DNA of 64,000 nucleotides from Metaphire vulgaris (GCA_018105865.1 CM030866.1:4512451-4576450), one strand, 5' to 3'; positions 16,238 to 34,065 are shown, counted from the stretch's first letter. Notes: generated by a model from the sequence alone, not told the origin. Numbers and translations: made by a program.

Positions 16238-16586
16238 CAGGGATAGTTTTACACCCCATAACACCCCCAACACGCCCCCCGCCAAATTTGAGGTCGACAC
16301 CCCCAAAATTTGGTAATGCGACAACGGTATGCATACAAAATGCATACTAATTAGCTCAGAACACCCCCCTCCCAATGGAGAAGGACACTCCCCAACTTTC
16401 ATTCTCGGGTGACCTTTTTTGCTTGTTAGAGGGGTTTTGAGACTTTTAAAGGTTTTTTGCTTGCTTTTGGAACTTGATAACGTTTTTTTGCTTGTCAGTC
16501 TTTTTCGGGCAGAGACTTAAAAATTCCGACACCCCCAGATTTTCCCGACACCCCCCCCCCAATTCAAAATTCTAGAAATAACACTG
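16238..16586. mobile_element. hAT-type MITE (CAGGGTTATTTCTAG family)
   Basis: Runs from CAGGGATAGTTTTACACC to CTAGAAATAACACTG with perfect 8-bp flanks tcttctag. The shared motif lies at about 16409-16430. Confidence 0.8.
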
Positions 16587-16616
16587 TCTTCTAGAGTTTT
16601 CATCATCATCATCATC

Positions 16617-16874
16617 CATTGGCGTAGCCACGGGGGGGTAGGGGTGCGCACCAGGGCCGGGTCCCTATTCGTATTCGGGACCGGTCGTGAGATTTGCCGG
16701 TGAGTGGAGGGTAAGGGGTCGGGTAAGGATCATTAGATGGACGAAAATGCTCTAGATAGTACTAGGTTGTAGAGTTAAAAGCATTTGAGACATGTTTTGC
16801 TCGTCAAGACTTTTGGACAGAAAAATGTCGAAGTTCCCACCCACCCCTATTTCGGAATCTTGGATACGCCACTG
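16617..16874. mobile_element. hAT-type MITE (GGCGTAGCC ends)
   Basis: Ends CATTGGCGTAGCCAC and GGATACGCCACTG; both flanks are tcatcatc, within an ATC microsatellite that is split by the insertion. Confidence 0.7.
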
Positions 16875-16965
16875 TCATCATCATCATCATCATCGATTTG
16901 GTCAAATTTATCATCAGCAAAATAGCATACTAACGATGGAAGTCTCTAAGAAGCCATACAGTTGC

Positions 16966-17115
16966 CAAGGGCGTCCGGAGGGGGTGCAAGGGGGAGCAAT
17001 TAATTGCACCCCCTGGAAAAATTGTGAAGTCATGCAAAAAAGTAAAACTATTTGTTTCTTTTGTCACAAGACCCTGTCTTGCACCTCCCTGGAAAAATTT
17101 CTGCGGACGCCCATG
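16966..17115. mobile_element. hAT-type MITE (GGGCGCCC family)
   Basis: Ends CAAGGGCGTCCGGAGG and CGGACGCCCATG; perfect 8-bp flanks acagttgc. A longer relative with cleaner ends is at 52906-53123. Confidence 0.75.
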
Positions 17116-17644
17116 ACAGTTGCTAACTTTAGCTTATCGGCCAAACCTTGCAGGCCTGAGGAGAGTGTGTGCAACTGGTAGACTGTTGTGGGGTCCATTG
17201 AGCTAAAAGGGGACCTATTAAAGAAAAAATTTTAAAGAATTTTTGCAAAGCCAAATTTTTAGAAGGAAAATCAATATCAAAATATACTTCATACTTTGTG
17301 TGCATAGGAACACTGCCTTGTTGGACACAGAGATGTCTATGGATCCATTTTTAGAACCCAATCTAACCCAACCCATGCCGGTAATAGGGTTACATGACCC
17401 AACCCCTCCATAATACATTATAATTTCTTAAACCATGACTTATTTTCTTACCCAACCCAACTCACCATTAATATGAAAAAGTCTGATCCAACCCAAAGAC
17501 ATCTCCGATTTGACATTAGCCTAACCTTTATTAATTAATTAATATACATACATGTGTTGAATTTTGTATAAGGGTCCTCAGGCCTTCTTTATACCGGGGC
17601 CCGTACTTTCTATCGGCGCTTTTGCTTCCCAGCAAGGTGAGTAA

Positions 17645-18035
17645 CATGGGCGCCCACAGAAATTTTTCAGGAGGGCAAAACACAATGGTCACGGTCAGGG
17701 GCGCCCCCACCCCCGCCTGCTTGAAGCAGCTTCCCCCTTCTCTGTCCTCCCTCACACCACTAACGTGAAACCAAAACTCAGGGGGGAATTTCCTCCCCTA
17801 GCTTTTTTTAGGAAGCATTTGCTTCCTTCTTCCCCTCTGTGGGCGCTGGGCGCCCCTGGTCATGGTTACGCCATAAAAAAATTTTCCAGGAGGGGCAAAA
17901 CACATTTTAGCACAATGGTCACGGTTAATATTTTAGCAAGGTCTTCAAATTTCAATGTGAAATATTGGTATTTACATTTTCCAGGGGGGAGTCAAGTGCC
18001 CCTCTTGCCCTAATGTGTGGTTGCCCATGGTGAGG
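17645..18035. mobile_element. composite of GGGCGCCC-family MITE copies
   Basis: Several CATGGGCGCCC or GGGCGCCCCTG ends occur within 400 bp (17645, 17697, about 17845, about 18030) with repeated inner text (AACACAATGGTCACGGT twice). This is best read as two or more overlapping insertions. Confidence 0.5.
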
Positions 18036-18038
18036 AAG

Positions 18039-18408
18039 CAGGATTATTTTTAGGACTGTGAATTTGGGGGCGTCGGGAAAATCTGGGGGTGTGGTTATTT
18101 TCTAGGATTGTAGGATTGCGAATTGGGGGGGGTCGGGAAAATCTAGGGGGTGTCAGAGTTTGGAAGTCTCTACCGAAAAAAGTCTGACAAAAAAAAACGT
18201 TATCAATCAAGTCTCAAAAAAGGTCTCACAAGCAAAAAAAGGTCATCCCGATAAACGTTGTGGGGTGTCCTTCTCCATTGGGAGGGGGTGTTCAGGGCTA
18301 ATTAATATGCATTTTGTATGCATACCATTGTCACATTACCAAATTTTGGGGTGTCGACCTCAAATTGGGGGGTGTTGGGGGGTGTTAGGAGGTGTAAAAA
18401 TATCCCTG
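18039..18408. mobile_element. hAT-type MITE (CAGGGTTATTTCTAG family)
   Basis: Runs from CAGGATTATTTTTAGGAC to GTAAAAATATCCCTG. Flanks are tgaggaag and cgaggaag. The shared motif, inverted, is at about 18223-18247. Confidence 0.75.
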
Positions 18409-19264
18409 CGAGGAAGTTAGTCTGTATAAGTGACGGTGCCCCTCCTCGTTCTAGTGCCATGGCTACACCACTGTATACCGGTAAGTGGTAGATGTAGCAG
18501 CAGCAAAAACAATAGAGAAGTATTCACAAATAGAACTCTGTACATGCAGAAGTAACAGAACTGTAATAACTTTTGACTGATTTTGCTATAAAAAATGTTA
18601 AAAATTTGTCAGTTTGCACAAAAAGAACACGACTTAGACATCAAACATGGCAAGGTACAGTTTGTGTTAAACGAGCCTAAAAAAGTCACCATCTAGAAAT
18701 TTAATCAAATTTTTTTTAAAAATTGGCAATGAAAAACATGACTAATAGTAAACCTTATCAAGGAAAAGAATCGGTTATCAGACTGGTATCAAGAGAATTC
18801 AATAATATCATAAATACGACGCATAAATAATAAAACAATTACAAATCATGAACATTCAGGAAGAAATCTGTGTAAAAATATATAAAACATAAATATAAAA
18901 CACTTATGAAACGGTTATCTGGACTTTAGGTGAAAACGATTAGAAGCCAGTGGGGGTGGGACAAAGGAGGCATTCTTGGTCACTACTTACGGACCACCCT
19001 CACTGGTCCAAATAGCAGGGTGGAAGTTTCATTCTGTGATTAACTTATTTAACTAAATTATTTAGAATAATGAAACAATTAAGAATTTTACCACAATGGT
19101 CTGCTTCTCCCCTTCTCCTCCCCCCCCCCTATTTACCGCATTGGTCAGACTCTCTAATACTTGGTGTTTGATTATAGAGCAACATAAGATATAACCACTC
19201 ACACAAGAGAATTTGATAATTTCATTGCATTGCATTACAGTTACAACCAACAACAACATTATCA

Positions 19265-19432
19265 CAGTGGCGGCTCCACGGGGCACCGTGCCCCCCTATT
19301 GAGTGCCCCCCAGTACCCCCTGTTGGAACCCTATACTTAATGCTACATACATAACAACAAATGGTTGGCCCCATGATTAGAAGTTACCACCCCAACGCCC
19401 CCCCCCACTTCCAAATCCTGGAGCCGCCACTG
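19265..19432. mobile_element. hAT-type MITE (CAGTGGCGGCTCC family)
   Basis: Ends CAGTGGCGGCTCCAC and GGAGCCGCCACTG with perfect 8-bp flanks cattatca. Same family at 28489, 44706, 49739 and 62068, with a diverged member at 45047. Confidence 0.88.
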
Positions 19433-19748
19433 CATTATCACTTTTATCATCATCATCATGATTAAGCATTTTCATAGCAAATGTACCTTAGACATCAGTT
19501 GACAGTATTTGAAATGCAGGTGCAGAGGCTGTCTACGCCCGGAATATACCCATTGGTGAGGCGGTTACAAAGGTACATTTGCAGACCAGTACACCACCAA
19601 CTTTACATCACAATACATTATCGCAACTCTACGACATACCAAACTAATGTGCTAGTTTCCAATATGGAGTACAGTGGAGCAGATGAACACTTTGAATGCA
19701 GAATCGTACAATAAACCCCAAATCGGTGCATGAACATTGCAAAACCGT

Positions 19749-19924
19749 CAGGGGCGTAGCCAGGAATTTGATTTAGGGAGGTATAAATATTGGGGGGAGC
19801 GGTTATAAGTGTTAACTATAAACCACATAAACCATATAAACCACATAGATAACAAAACTTTAAGGTAGACTTATTGGTGGGGATATATATACCGATATAT
19901 CCCCCCCCCGTCGCTACGCCCCTG
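19749..19924. mobile_element. hAT-type MITE (CAGGGGCGTAGC family)
   Basis: Ends CAGGGGCGTAGCCAGG and CGTCGCTACGCCCCTG; perfect 8-bp flanks aaaaccgt. Same family at 31452, 42260, 48129 and 61272. Confidence 0.88.
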
Positions 19925-20257
19925 AAAACCGTGCAAAGTGCAAGATTGAGTATCATAGACAATCAGATAACTTCCAAATTGTAATCCCTGTCAGATTTCT
20001 TTGGTCATGTTGTACTGGTTAATATGGCAAGACTGAGAAGGATAATTCCAACATACGACCGCAAATACTTTGATAATTCAAATGGAGGTCACCAGCACCT
20101 AAAATTATTAATTGGAATTCTTCAGAAATGTTTTTATTCAATCGGTAGCAAATTAAAAGCTCCCTGTAATGCTTGATTTGCCAAAAGATGGAGAGCTCAA
20201 GGTTTGAGTGAAACCCTTTTTTGAGGATCCATTATGAATTTCACAAACAACACACTT

Positions 20258-20258
<1 letters not shown>

Positions 20259-20332
<74 letters not shown>
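20259..20332. repeat. (CA)n microsatellite
   Basis: About 36 uninterrupted CA units. Confidence 0.97.
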
Positions 20333-20333
<1 letters not shown>

Positions 20334-20978
20334 AACAATGTGGCCTTTTGATGAAACTTTGTATAAGATTTCATAACTGTTCTAATAACTATGCATAAAT
20401 GTCTGAAATTAATGAACAGACAAATTCAAATCATAGGAAGATAATATGCAGCTACTGAAATTATACGTGATTAAAAACATAATGGACGACTGCCGTTTAA
20501 AAATCTAAGATACTAATATAAAAGCATAAAATAACATGCGCACTGAATTCAAAACACAGAATAAATTATATCAGACGCTTTGTCAGGTGGCACATCATTT
20601 GACCAGAAGGAATAGAACACATTTGTTCAAAATAAAGCTCTAAAAACGTGGAATTTCAAATCCACGGATACTGCTGTGCACCGGAACAGCGGTCCAGACT
20701 TGTGAATCCATCCAGTGTAACTGGATCAGTCTGGATTTCAACATCAGAGCTCTGAAATTCCACAGCACAAAAGCAAAAGCAAAGCAGTCCACTAATCAAA
20801 TCAACACGCTATCCTATGGCAAAGCAAGCAACAGACGGGGAAAACTTAATTTACAGCAACACCGGCTGAGGTCTGAAGCAAGCCAAACTATAAGCAAAAT
20901 AAATTGAATTATAGAATTTAAAGAAGAAAGACTGTGTGGTCAGTCACTTAATCAATCAAATGACAACTTCATGTATCT

Positions 20979-21215
<237 letters not shown>

Positions 21216-21529
21216 ATAATGGCAAAGATGATAGATAAAATGCAAGCAAAATTGAAAGAAAATGGTAGACAAATCTAATGAAAATTGGCAAGAGTACCTA
21301 AAGGTCATTAAGAACTCTTCCAGTCCAACATGCTCAGTGCTACAGTAAAGGGTCTCTCCAAGAAAACCAATACTCAGCATAGTTGACATTACAGACTCTA
21401 AGAAGTGACGTTGAAAATTGACATACGTCACTGAGGAAAACAAGTCGATAACTGGAAGCGAATACAGTCGGCTGAAATTCACGTACACTTCTAAAAGCCT
21501 TGTCTACACATGCCAGAATCTCTTTTAAA

Positions 21530-26756
<5,227 letters not shown>

Positions 26757-28350
26757 TGCTTTGTCGATTGAATTCCACTAAAGACAGATAATGCAAATTT
26801 AATCATAGTGGTTCTCACACATGGCAGAACCTACTGAACCACTTTAAACTTTATTATTATTATTATTATTATTATTGTTATCTGCTTAAGAACTGTCATC
26901 TCTTTTCTGTTACATGCCCTCCTTACGCGGAATCAGGCACTTATGTATGGACTTACTTGTGGATTTTCAATCACAGAAGTACTGACATGATTTCTTAATA
27001 TGAGTCTTACTCTGAAGCGACCATCGACTGATGCCGTATGCATTACCTGGTATTAAAATGACTACACAAATGTGACTGACTGACTGACTGACTCACTCAC
27101 TCACTAACTGACTGACTCACTGACTGACTGACTGACTGACTCACTCACTCATCTGATCTGACTGATCTGAAGCCAAGAAAATTCAATAGGTAAAGACCGT
27201 AAAGTATCAATAGTATTTAAAAACCTTCTTCGAAGAGTGTCTTCAATCGCTCGCAGACATTTTCAGTTCCGCTTTATAAACATTTTTTAGTTTCTTCTAA
27301 TCGCAAAAATTAAAGAAAATAAATTTGAAACATTATAAACAAACTTCTCTTCGCGACGCTCTACTTCCGGGTATTCATTGTGCGCATTTTCTATAACGTA
27401 TAACGTACCAATGCAATGGACATAAATTGTGTAGCGCTCGTTTGTTCAAATTCTTGCACATTAGCTCTTTCTTCTGCGCTTCTTCGCTAGTAACTCATAA
27501 GCAGCGGTGGCTATTAGTAAAAGTTAGTCCAGAACTCGAACGAGCCTAAGGTCCAACGCCGATCTGCGAGTGCAAGCAATCTAGACCGGTTTGCCATTGT
27601 TTTTTTCTAGACCGACGTTTTACCATCGATGCTCAACGCCGCTACTATTAATAGCTAAGGGTAATTTGATTAATTTTATTTCTAATTATATGCTCATCAA
27701 GTGTCAAAATGTGGCGATGACCTTCTTTTTTAGTCTTCGGATGCCAAAATATGTGGTGAGGGGCTGTCCATTAATTACGTCAACAATTTAGGGGAGGGTT
27801 TTGAAAAAGTTTGACGGTTGTTGACAGGGGAGGGGATCAAGAGAAGTTGACGTCAACAATTTCACTTTTTACAAATAATAAAAAATAGGAAATTTCATGG
27901 AATACTACTTAAATTATTACAATGGAAAAAAGCATGGCGAAAAAGGTCATCACCACCACATTTTGACGCTCGATGAGCAAATAAAGGGGAAAATAGTCTT
28001 CACCGCCAAAAATAATAACCTAGTTATTGGGACCTGCCATTGATTTGGGGGGTTCAAAAGTTTTTGACATAATTAACATAATTATGGGGGTCAACTGAAA
28101 GTTGACAGTTGTTGACAAGGGAGGGGGTCAAAAATTGCCCAAAAATTGCTTACATAATTAATGGACAGCCCCTGATGACCATTTGTTTTTTTGGTTTGTC
28201 GGGCTTTTTATATTGTAAATTGTAATAAATATATTCCTCCTCATTCAAGCAATATATAATTAGGCCTATATATTTTTCATATTTTTTATCAGGAGAAACT
28301 ATTCTAATTATTAGCATGTAAGACTGGAAATTTTTTCAGCGCAGTTAGAC

Positions 28351-28860
28351 CTAACGAAAGTTACAATATAAAGCGGTTTTGTCGTCGACGATAATCAGTT
28401 CTTTCTCCTCCTCCTCCTCCTCCTCCTCCTCCTCCTCCTCCTCCTCCTCCTTCAAGCTCTTCGATTTCGACGTCTTTCGTCTCGACGTCAGTGGCGGCTC
28501 CACCGAGGGATAGGAGGGCCCGTGCCCCCTATTGAGTGCCTGGCCCCCCAGTGCCCCTCCCAGTTGGGCCCCTATACTTAATGCTACATACATTAAACAA
28601 CAAATGGTTGCCCCCATGATTAGAAGTTGCCACCCCAACGGCCCTCCACTTGTCAAACCCTAGAGCCGCCACTGCTCGAGGTCGGTCTTCATCTTCATCT
28701 TCGTGTCCTGTTTGCAGTCTTCTGCTGGATCCGAAGCTGTCCGGGGCCCTATCGTGAATCGTCTGTTTTTGTCCCTCTACTAGATGGCACCATTCGTCAG
28801 CTGCTTCAATCGTTTGCATGCCTGGGTTTTCAGTCGCTTCAGATAATAAATATGTATTCC
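28351..28860 (-). pseudogene. acidic ORF broken by a hAT insertion, unknown family
   Basis: Upstream of the insertion the - strand reads EAADEWCHLVEGQKQTIHDR, then GSSRRLQTGHEDEDEDRPR. Beyond the insertion comes SRRKTSKSKSLK followed by a glutamate run (GAG repeat), ELIIVDDKTALYCNFR and a stop. The two halves lie on either side of the 28489-28674 element and its 8-bp duplication. They do not share one frame after simple removal. Whether this was ever a host or transposon gene is unknown. Confidence 0.3.
28489..28674. mobile_element. hAT-type MITE (CAGTGGCGGCTCC family)
   Basis: Ends CAGTGGCGGCTCCACC and GAGCCGCCACTG; flanks ctcgacgt and ctcgaggt (one mismatch). Confidence 0.85.
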
Positions 28861-29308
28861 ATGAAATTTCCTATTTTTGATTTTCTGTAAAAAAAAAATA
28901 GTGTTGACGTCAACTTCTCTTGACCCCTTCCCTGTCAACAAATGTCAAACTATTTTTCAAACCCCTCCCTCTAATTTTTTGACGTAATTAATGGACAGCC
29001 CTTTGTTGAGTTAAACGCTGAATCAGAATATTCTCATTAGGGTCCCCGAACCCTCCCACCCCTTCGGCCCTACCCTCCCCCCACCGTCCCCACCCACACC
29101 CACCCCGTGGCTACGCCAATTATGTTGGTGCATAACATAAACCTATTTTGAGTTGAATATTATAATTATCTAATTCAAGAACATACTAATTAATGTTATA
29201 TCTCATTTTATTTTAGTCACTTTGTATAGCAAACATCCGGTTCGAGTGTGGTTTGAGATCGAATAGCTAACTGCTACTAGTTGGCGCTGCTATAGCAATC
29301 GAGTTGAG

Positions 29309-29468
29309 TCACCATCTCATGCTAAACAGCCTCGATTTGCAACGACAGTTCGTCTTCCAGAGGTTGCACTTGCACACCAATCGGTCACAGCACAGCAGTC
29401 CAGGGTTCCAGGTATCCGGAATGCACCATTCGTCCCAGCGTCCGCACAGTTCCGCCTTCCACCGAGCC
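29309..29468 (-). CDS. Agatoxin-like cystine-knot peptide, exon (partial gene)
   Basis: The exon follows a good acceptor (ttattcggttgcattccag) and ends in TGA after ...CKSRLFSMRW. It reads RWKAELCGRWDEWC, then CCDRLVCKCNLWKTNCRC. The cysteine order C-x6-C-x10-CC-x4-C-x-C-x6-C-x-C, with NLW-TNC between the last pairs, is that of the omega-agatoxin / agatoxin-like peptide group. That group is a four-disulfide knot of spider venoms that is also found as ordinary secreted peptides in other arthropods. A venom role should not be assumed here. The signal peptide must lie in an upstream - strand exon. The frame is also open to a second acceptor at about 29499. Fold match is confident; ligand or target unknown. 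Confidence 0.72.
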
Positions 29469-29589
29469 CTGGAATGCAACCGAATAACAAATCTCACCCG
29501 TCGTCTAGGAAAACCGAGAATCAAAAGATAACGAAAACATCAAAATTTTACGTTAATGAACGCTGTAGGCCTAAACTTCAAAAAAGCTA

Positions 29590-29715
<126 letters not shown>

Positions 29716-31867
29716 AGTAGATATACTATTACTATTATAAAATATAATATTATTAGATATAATATTCAACTCAAAATGTTTATTTATGCACATAAAAACC
29801 AATAAAATAAATAATAATAATAATAATAAGTAATATTATTATATTCAATTATTGATTCATTTACTGGGTGACCTGCTATAGTTTATATCATCACAACTCT
29901 ATCTGATTCGAGTTTTTTTATTTGATCATCGCATTGCCATAAAAACGCGAATCAATGACAAACCAGATCAGATCATTTTGATCATAGCTAGCACTGATCT
30001 TTAGATGATCAGCTCTTAGCAGTTAGTATGACCTACCGTTTGTCTTCAGGTAAAAGATCGAAAAAACTTAGACTCTTCGATCGAAGGGTATTTCTTACAG
30101 CTGTTCCTGAACATTTCAACAAAGATTTAAATTTAAAATACAAATTAGGCATCCTTTATTCGCCTGCAAATAAAGTAAAGTAAAATCTCGTGGATTTATA
30201 TAGCGCTTTGGAAAGCAGCACAACAGTAGCTGCTTATTCTTAGACACTCATCATCATCATTATCTTAGACACTCAGCCTCTCTTAAAATAGCCATGGGAA
30301 GGTATGAGATCAGCCAGGCAATAGTCAACATCCGAAGGGCAGTGAGGCTAGGTTGTTACAGCTATGGAGGAAATGATTTAAGAAAAAGGAAGGATTTAAG
30401 CTTAGACCTGAAGACTTGAGGAGATAATGCAGGAATAATTAATTATAGGAGATGGGGACACAGGTTTTTTTATTGTTTGAAAGTGTTCAGGTGTGCGGAA
30501 GGAAGCTGGGGTCGAGTTCCAAAGTTCAGGTGCAGCGTATGAGAAGGCACGGTTGCAAATTTTCAGGGATGCTGCAGGTATCGTCTGCTTATAATCGACC
30601 CGAATACAGCTAATGAGACGCTAAACGCGGGGTATAGTTTGACACAGCCCGACGTTACGGCACCCGATGCGATATCACGAGACTGGGTTTATATGACAAC
30701 CTCCTCCAATAAACTCCGGATCTTCAGGTAGAGCGGATTCTAAAAATAACTCTTCTAATTTAGTAGCGCTTCCAATTTATATTGCTCCTTTATATATATG
30801 AGTAGGAGTTTGAGGAGACGATCAAATGTCTGACATCGCTTGTCTCGTAAAAGCATCACAGAGCGTATTCATCATTTGCTCTTCTCCTCTCCCTCTCCCT
30901 CTTCCTGGCCTCCTCTTTCTCTTCCCTCTTCTCCTATGACGGCCATCGTCATAGGCTAAGGTTGATTTAGCCATGAATATAATCTTCGAAACCAAAGACT
31001 AGCTTCCGATATTTCCGAAATTAATTGGTTTTGGGAAAAAACTGCTTCTCAGAGAGAAAGAGAAAGAGAAAGACAAACAGACAGACAGACAGAGATAGAG
31101 ACATAGACAGACAGAGAGACATATCGATTAAGTTCAAATAATTAGCGATGACCTTTTTCTGCTTGTCCGACTTAGAAAGAGGGTGATGACCTCTTTACAA
31201 AAAAGGCTGTGAGGGCCGGAGACTATTATGGCTTTAGACATGGACGGCACACATGACGGGGGCGGCAAATTTTGGAAGCGACGACATGGGCCATGGGCGG
31301 CATGAGTGCACGCTACGCCACTGGCTGTAGGGTCGGATTAAACTCACTGGCGGGCCGGGTGTGGCCCGCGGGCCGTACGTTGCTGATCTCTGAGCTAGAG
31401 AGAAACCAACTACTTTTAAAATTATTTCTGCAGTAATTGAAGACTCGGAAACAGGGGCGTAGCCAGGAATTTGATTTGGGAGGGTATAAATATTTTTGGG
31501 TGGGTATAAATCTGAACTATAACCCACATAAACCATATAAACCACACATAACCACATGTAAATCACATAAAAAACTTCAAGGTAAACTGATTTTGGGGGT
31601 ATATATATACCGATATACCCCCTCCCCGTCGCTACTCCCCTGCTCGGAAACACAAAGCCTTCGTAAACCGGAACATTTTGACCTGTACGCCTTTTATTTT
31701 CACCACATCATAAAACATCGCTAAAATAGCATGTTCGTCGATTTTCATATACCTCGATGTTCTCAATCTACAGTATTCACCGAAATGCATGCATTAATGC
31801 AATCAATGCAGTTGACAAAGAATGCAATGGGGACCTATACTGATGCAAACGGACGCCGAGCAATTTC
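29716..31867. other. no gene; dispersed repeats
   Basis: 30170-30620 is a long repeat beginning GTAAAATCTCGTGGATTTAT, with text such as GTTCCAAAGTTCAGGTGCAGC. 31040-31110 is a (GAGA/CAGA) patch, and 31452-31642 is a hAT-type MITE. The exons needed upstream of the cystine-knot exon would lie on - here or beyond, but I could not place them. Confidence 0.4.
31452..31642. mobile_element. hAT-type MITE (CAGGGGCGTAGC family)
   Basis: Ends CAGGGGCGTAGCCAGG and CGTCGCTACTCCCCTG; perfect 8-bp flanks ctcggaaa. Confidence 0.88.
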
Positions 31868-32086
31868 TTAAACGTCTTCCACAAGTGGCGCTATATAAAT
31901 CATCGCCGGACAAAAGGCGACGAAATTTGAATGATACGGCGCCGGGTTTGTGACGTCATTCGAGACCAAACCTTCGTTTTTCCACGGCGCGTAGTTCGTC
32001 AGAACCGGTTCGAGCGTGGACAAAGCAACTAGAAAGAGGAGGAGAATCTCTCCCGCCGGCGATCGAGGAACGGCTATCGGATCCAT
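31868..32086 (-). CDS. possible signal-peptide exon, unknown gene
   Basis: From ATG at 32086: MDPIAVPRSPAGEILLLFLV, then ALSTLEPVLTNYAPW. A polar start followed by a hydrophobic stretch looks like a signal peptide. The frame runs 72 residues to TAA; donors such as GAAG|GTTTGG or CC|GTATCA could end it sooner. It lies 2.6 kb upstream of the cystine-knot exon on the same strand. The best donor gives phase 1, while that exon needs phase 2, so I do not join them. Confidence 0.3.
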   Translation of the reverse strand: MDPIAVPRSPAGEILLLFLVALSTLEPVLTNYAPWKNEGLVSNDVTNPAPYHSNFVAFCPAMIYIAPLVEDV

Positions 32087-32309
32087 TAGAACAGACTGGA
32101 ATATACAGCAGCAGAGAAATTCATTGAAGTGTAAAGGCGGACTATGGTGAAAATCCGCTTCTGGGGATTTCTCTGCGTTGGGGGGTGGGAGGGTAGGGTG
32201 GGGGGGGCGGGTGCGGTGGGATGTAAGCCTCCAGTTGAAGTACATGGACAGAATTTTGAATTTAGGCCGATGCAGAATGCGGGAAAGACAATAATTCGAG
32301 TAGCCTACA

Positions 32310-32350
32310 GACAGACAGACAGACAGACAGGAAGACAGACAGGAAGACAA
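32310..32350. repeat. (ACAG)n microsatellite
   Basis: CAGA units with GGAAGA breaks, just upstream of the possible signal-peptide exon. Confidence 0.8.
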
Positions 32351-32650
32351 ACAGTAAGACAATACAGGAAGAGAGACAGTATGGATCGTCCAAAGAGCCA
32401 AGGACAGAACAATATGAATACATGATTTATCTTTATTTTATCTCTTACATTTTGATCTCTCTTCTGAATCATTACATATATTGTCTTTTTCGTTTTTCTG
32501 TTTTTGTTTGTTTTTGTTATACAATATGTAGGCCTATATATAGACCTTAGACCGGAACATTTTGACCGATGTCTATTATTCTCACCACATCATAAAGCAT
32601 AACTAAAATAGCATATTCGTCGATTTTCTTACCTAGCTGTTTTCAGTCTA

Positions 32651-32767
<117 letters not shown>

Positions 32768-33061
32768 TGCGCTCCCCCGAGCGAAATCGCGACGAATTAC
32801 ATTAGTAGACAAAAGTCAACTAATATGGTTAAAGTGTTAACTGAATTGAATAATTAAGCGCCATATTTATATCTGTGCGAGAGAAAGAAAGACGCCAGAC
32901 TCCGTAGATGCAAAAGCTTTTGCACTTCCGTTTCTAAACACAGAAGCTTCGTGGAAGATTAAGGCATCTGTATAGGACGAGCAAAAGATTGCCAGGCGAC
33001 TTTTTGAGAAAAAATAGGCAATTTTCAAGAGTACTTCTGAAAATACTATAGCCACTCCGCA

Positions 33062-33141
33062 TTAACCCCTTAACTGGGGATCCCGGATATATCCATCCAT
33101 TTTACATTGAGTTACAGTTAAATACACGGTTAAGGGGTTAA
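33062..33141. mobile_element. piggyBac-like hairpin MITE, copy 5
   Basis: TTAA-bounded, 80 bp, in inverse orientation to copy 4. Confidence 0.8.
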
Positions 33142-33173
33142 AACGTTCATAAAATATAAAGCATCAATATAAA

Positions 33174-33349
33174 CAGGGTGCGATTTGTGACCTGGAGCAG
33201 TGAGGGGTGGATATTTCGAGCTTGGGGGGATGTAGTTGTTGGGAAAGTGTAGCAGTGGGGGATGCAATGGTGGGGGGATGTAGCAGTAGGGGGATGCAGT
33301 TGGGCAGTGGGGGTGAAATTTCCCTTCCTCCCTTAAAAATCGCGTCCTG
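33174..33349. mobile_element. hAT-type MITE (CAGGGTGCGATTTGT family)
   Basis: Ends CAGGGTGCGATTTGTGACC and AAAAATCGCGTCCTG; perfect 8-bp flanks aatataaa. Confidence 0.85.
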
Positions 33350-33924
33350 AATATAAATATTGTCTATCTCACACGTTTGCGCATTGAAATTAAACTTATC
33401 GAAGTAGGCCTAGTAATTGATTGAAATTTTGCAGATTGATTTTTTGATTGATTGGTTGAGACAGAATTCTAAAGTCGATGACATCATATCAATTCAAATA
33501 TTTAGAAAATTCATTTAATAGCGATTAGTTAATAACTAGACCTATACTGCAATCAATTGATTTGATAAGAACGTTGTAGCAAACTCCCTGTACATACTTA
33601 CTTGTTTTCCGTGTCGCTCTCTGCTCTGTTTGGTGACTAGTGGAGGTTCTTTTTAAGCTTTCACCTACGCGGCCCTCTGGCGAGAAAACGAGACAACGTC
33701 GTGGGCCGAAGCCAGTCCACAGAAGCGCCCTAGCGGCAGGCAAAGCCAAGCACGAGAGACATGTAAATCTAAACTCAGTATCGTGTGGTCAGAATTTCTG
33801 TAGCACTTGGATAACGCACTTACTCTAAATGCGCCTTCGATCATAATAATTATCGGGTATAAATTTTATTCTGCAACCAAAAACAGCAAACAATAGCGCT
33901 TGGCACATTGTATAACTGAAAATA

Positions 33925-33934
33925 TCAGTCTCTA

Positions 33935-33965
<31 letters not shown>

Positions 33966-34034
33966 GTCTGTCTGTCTATCTGTCTGTCTGTCTATCTGTC
34001 TGTCTGACTGTCTGCTTGTCTGTCTGTCTGTCTA

Positions 34035-34065
<31 letters not shown>

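Larger units (their letters stand above)
27762..29003. mobile_element. fold-back element with about 150-bp inverted arms
   Basis: The left arm (27762-27912) begins GGGGCTGTCCATTAATTACG and ends near GGAAATTTCATGGAATAC; the right arm (28852-29003) is its diverged inverse. A further GGACAGCCCC end at about 28172 means the left half may itself be a complete 410-bp element. Between the arms lies an acidic - strand frame and a hAT insertion. No transposase is recognisable. Confidence 0.6.
26778..29308. other. 5' flank of PLEKHA-like gene, then fold-back element
   Basis: 26800-26870 is the CACTGAACCACTTTAAAC repeat with an ATT tail, and 27070-27160 is a (TGAC)n-rich patch. 27762-29003 is an inverted-repeat structure described separately. 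No other gene seen. Confidence 0.4.
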
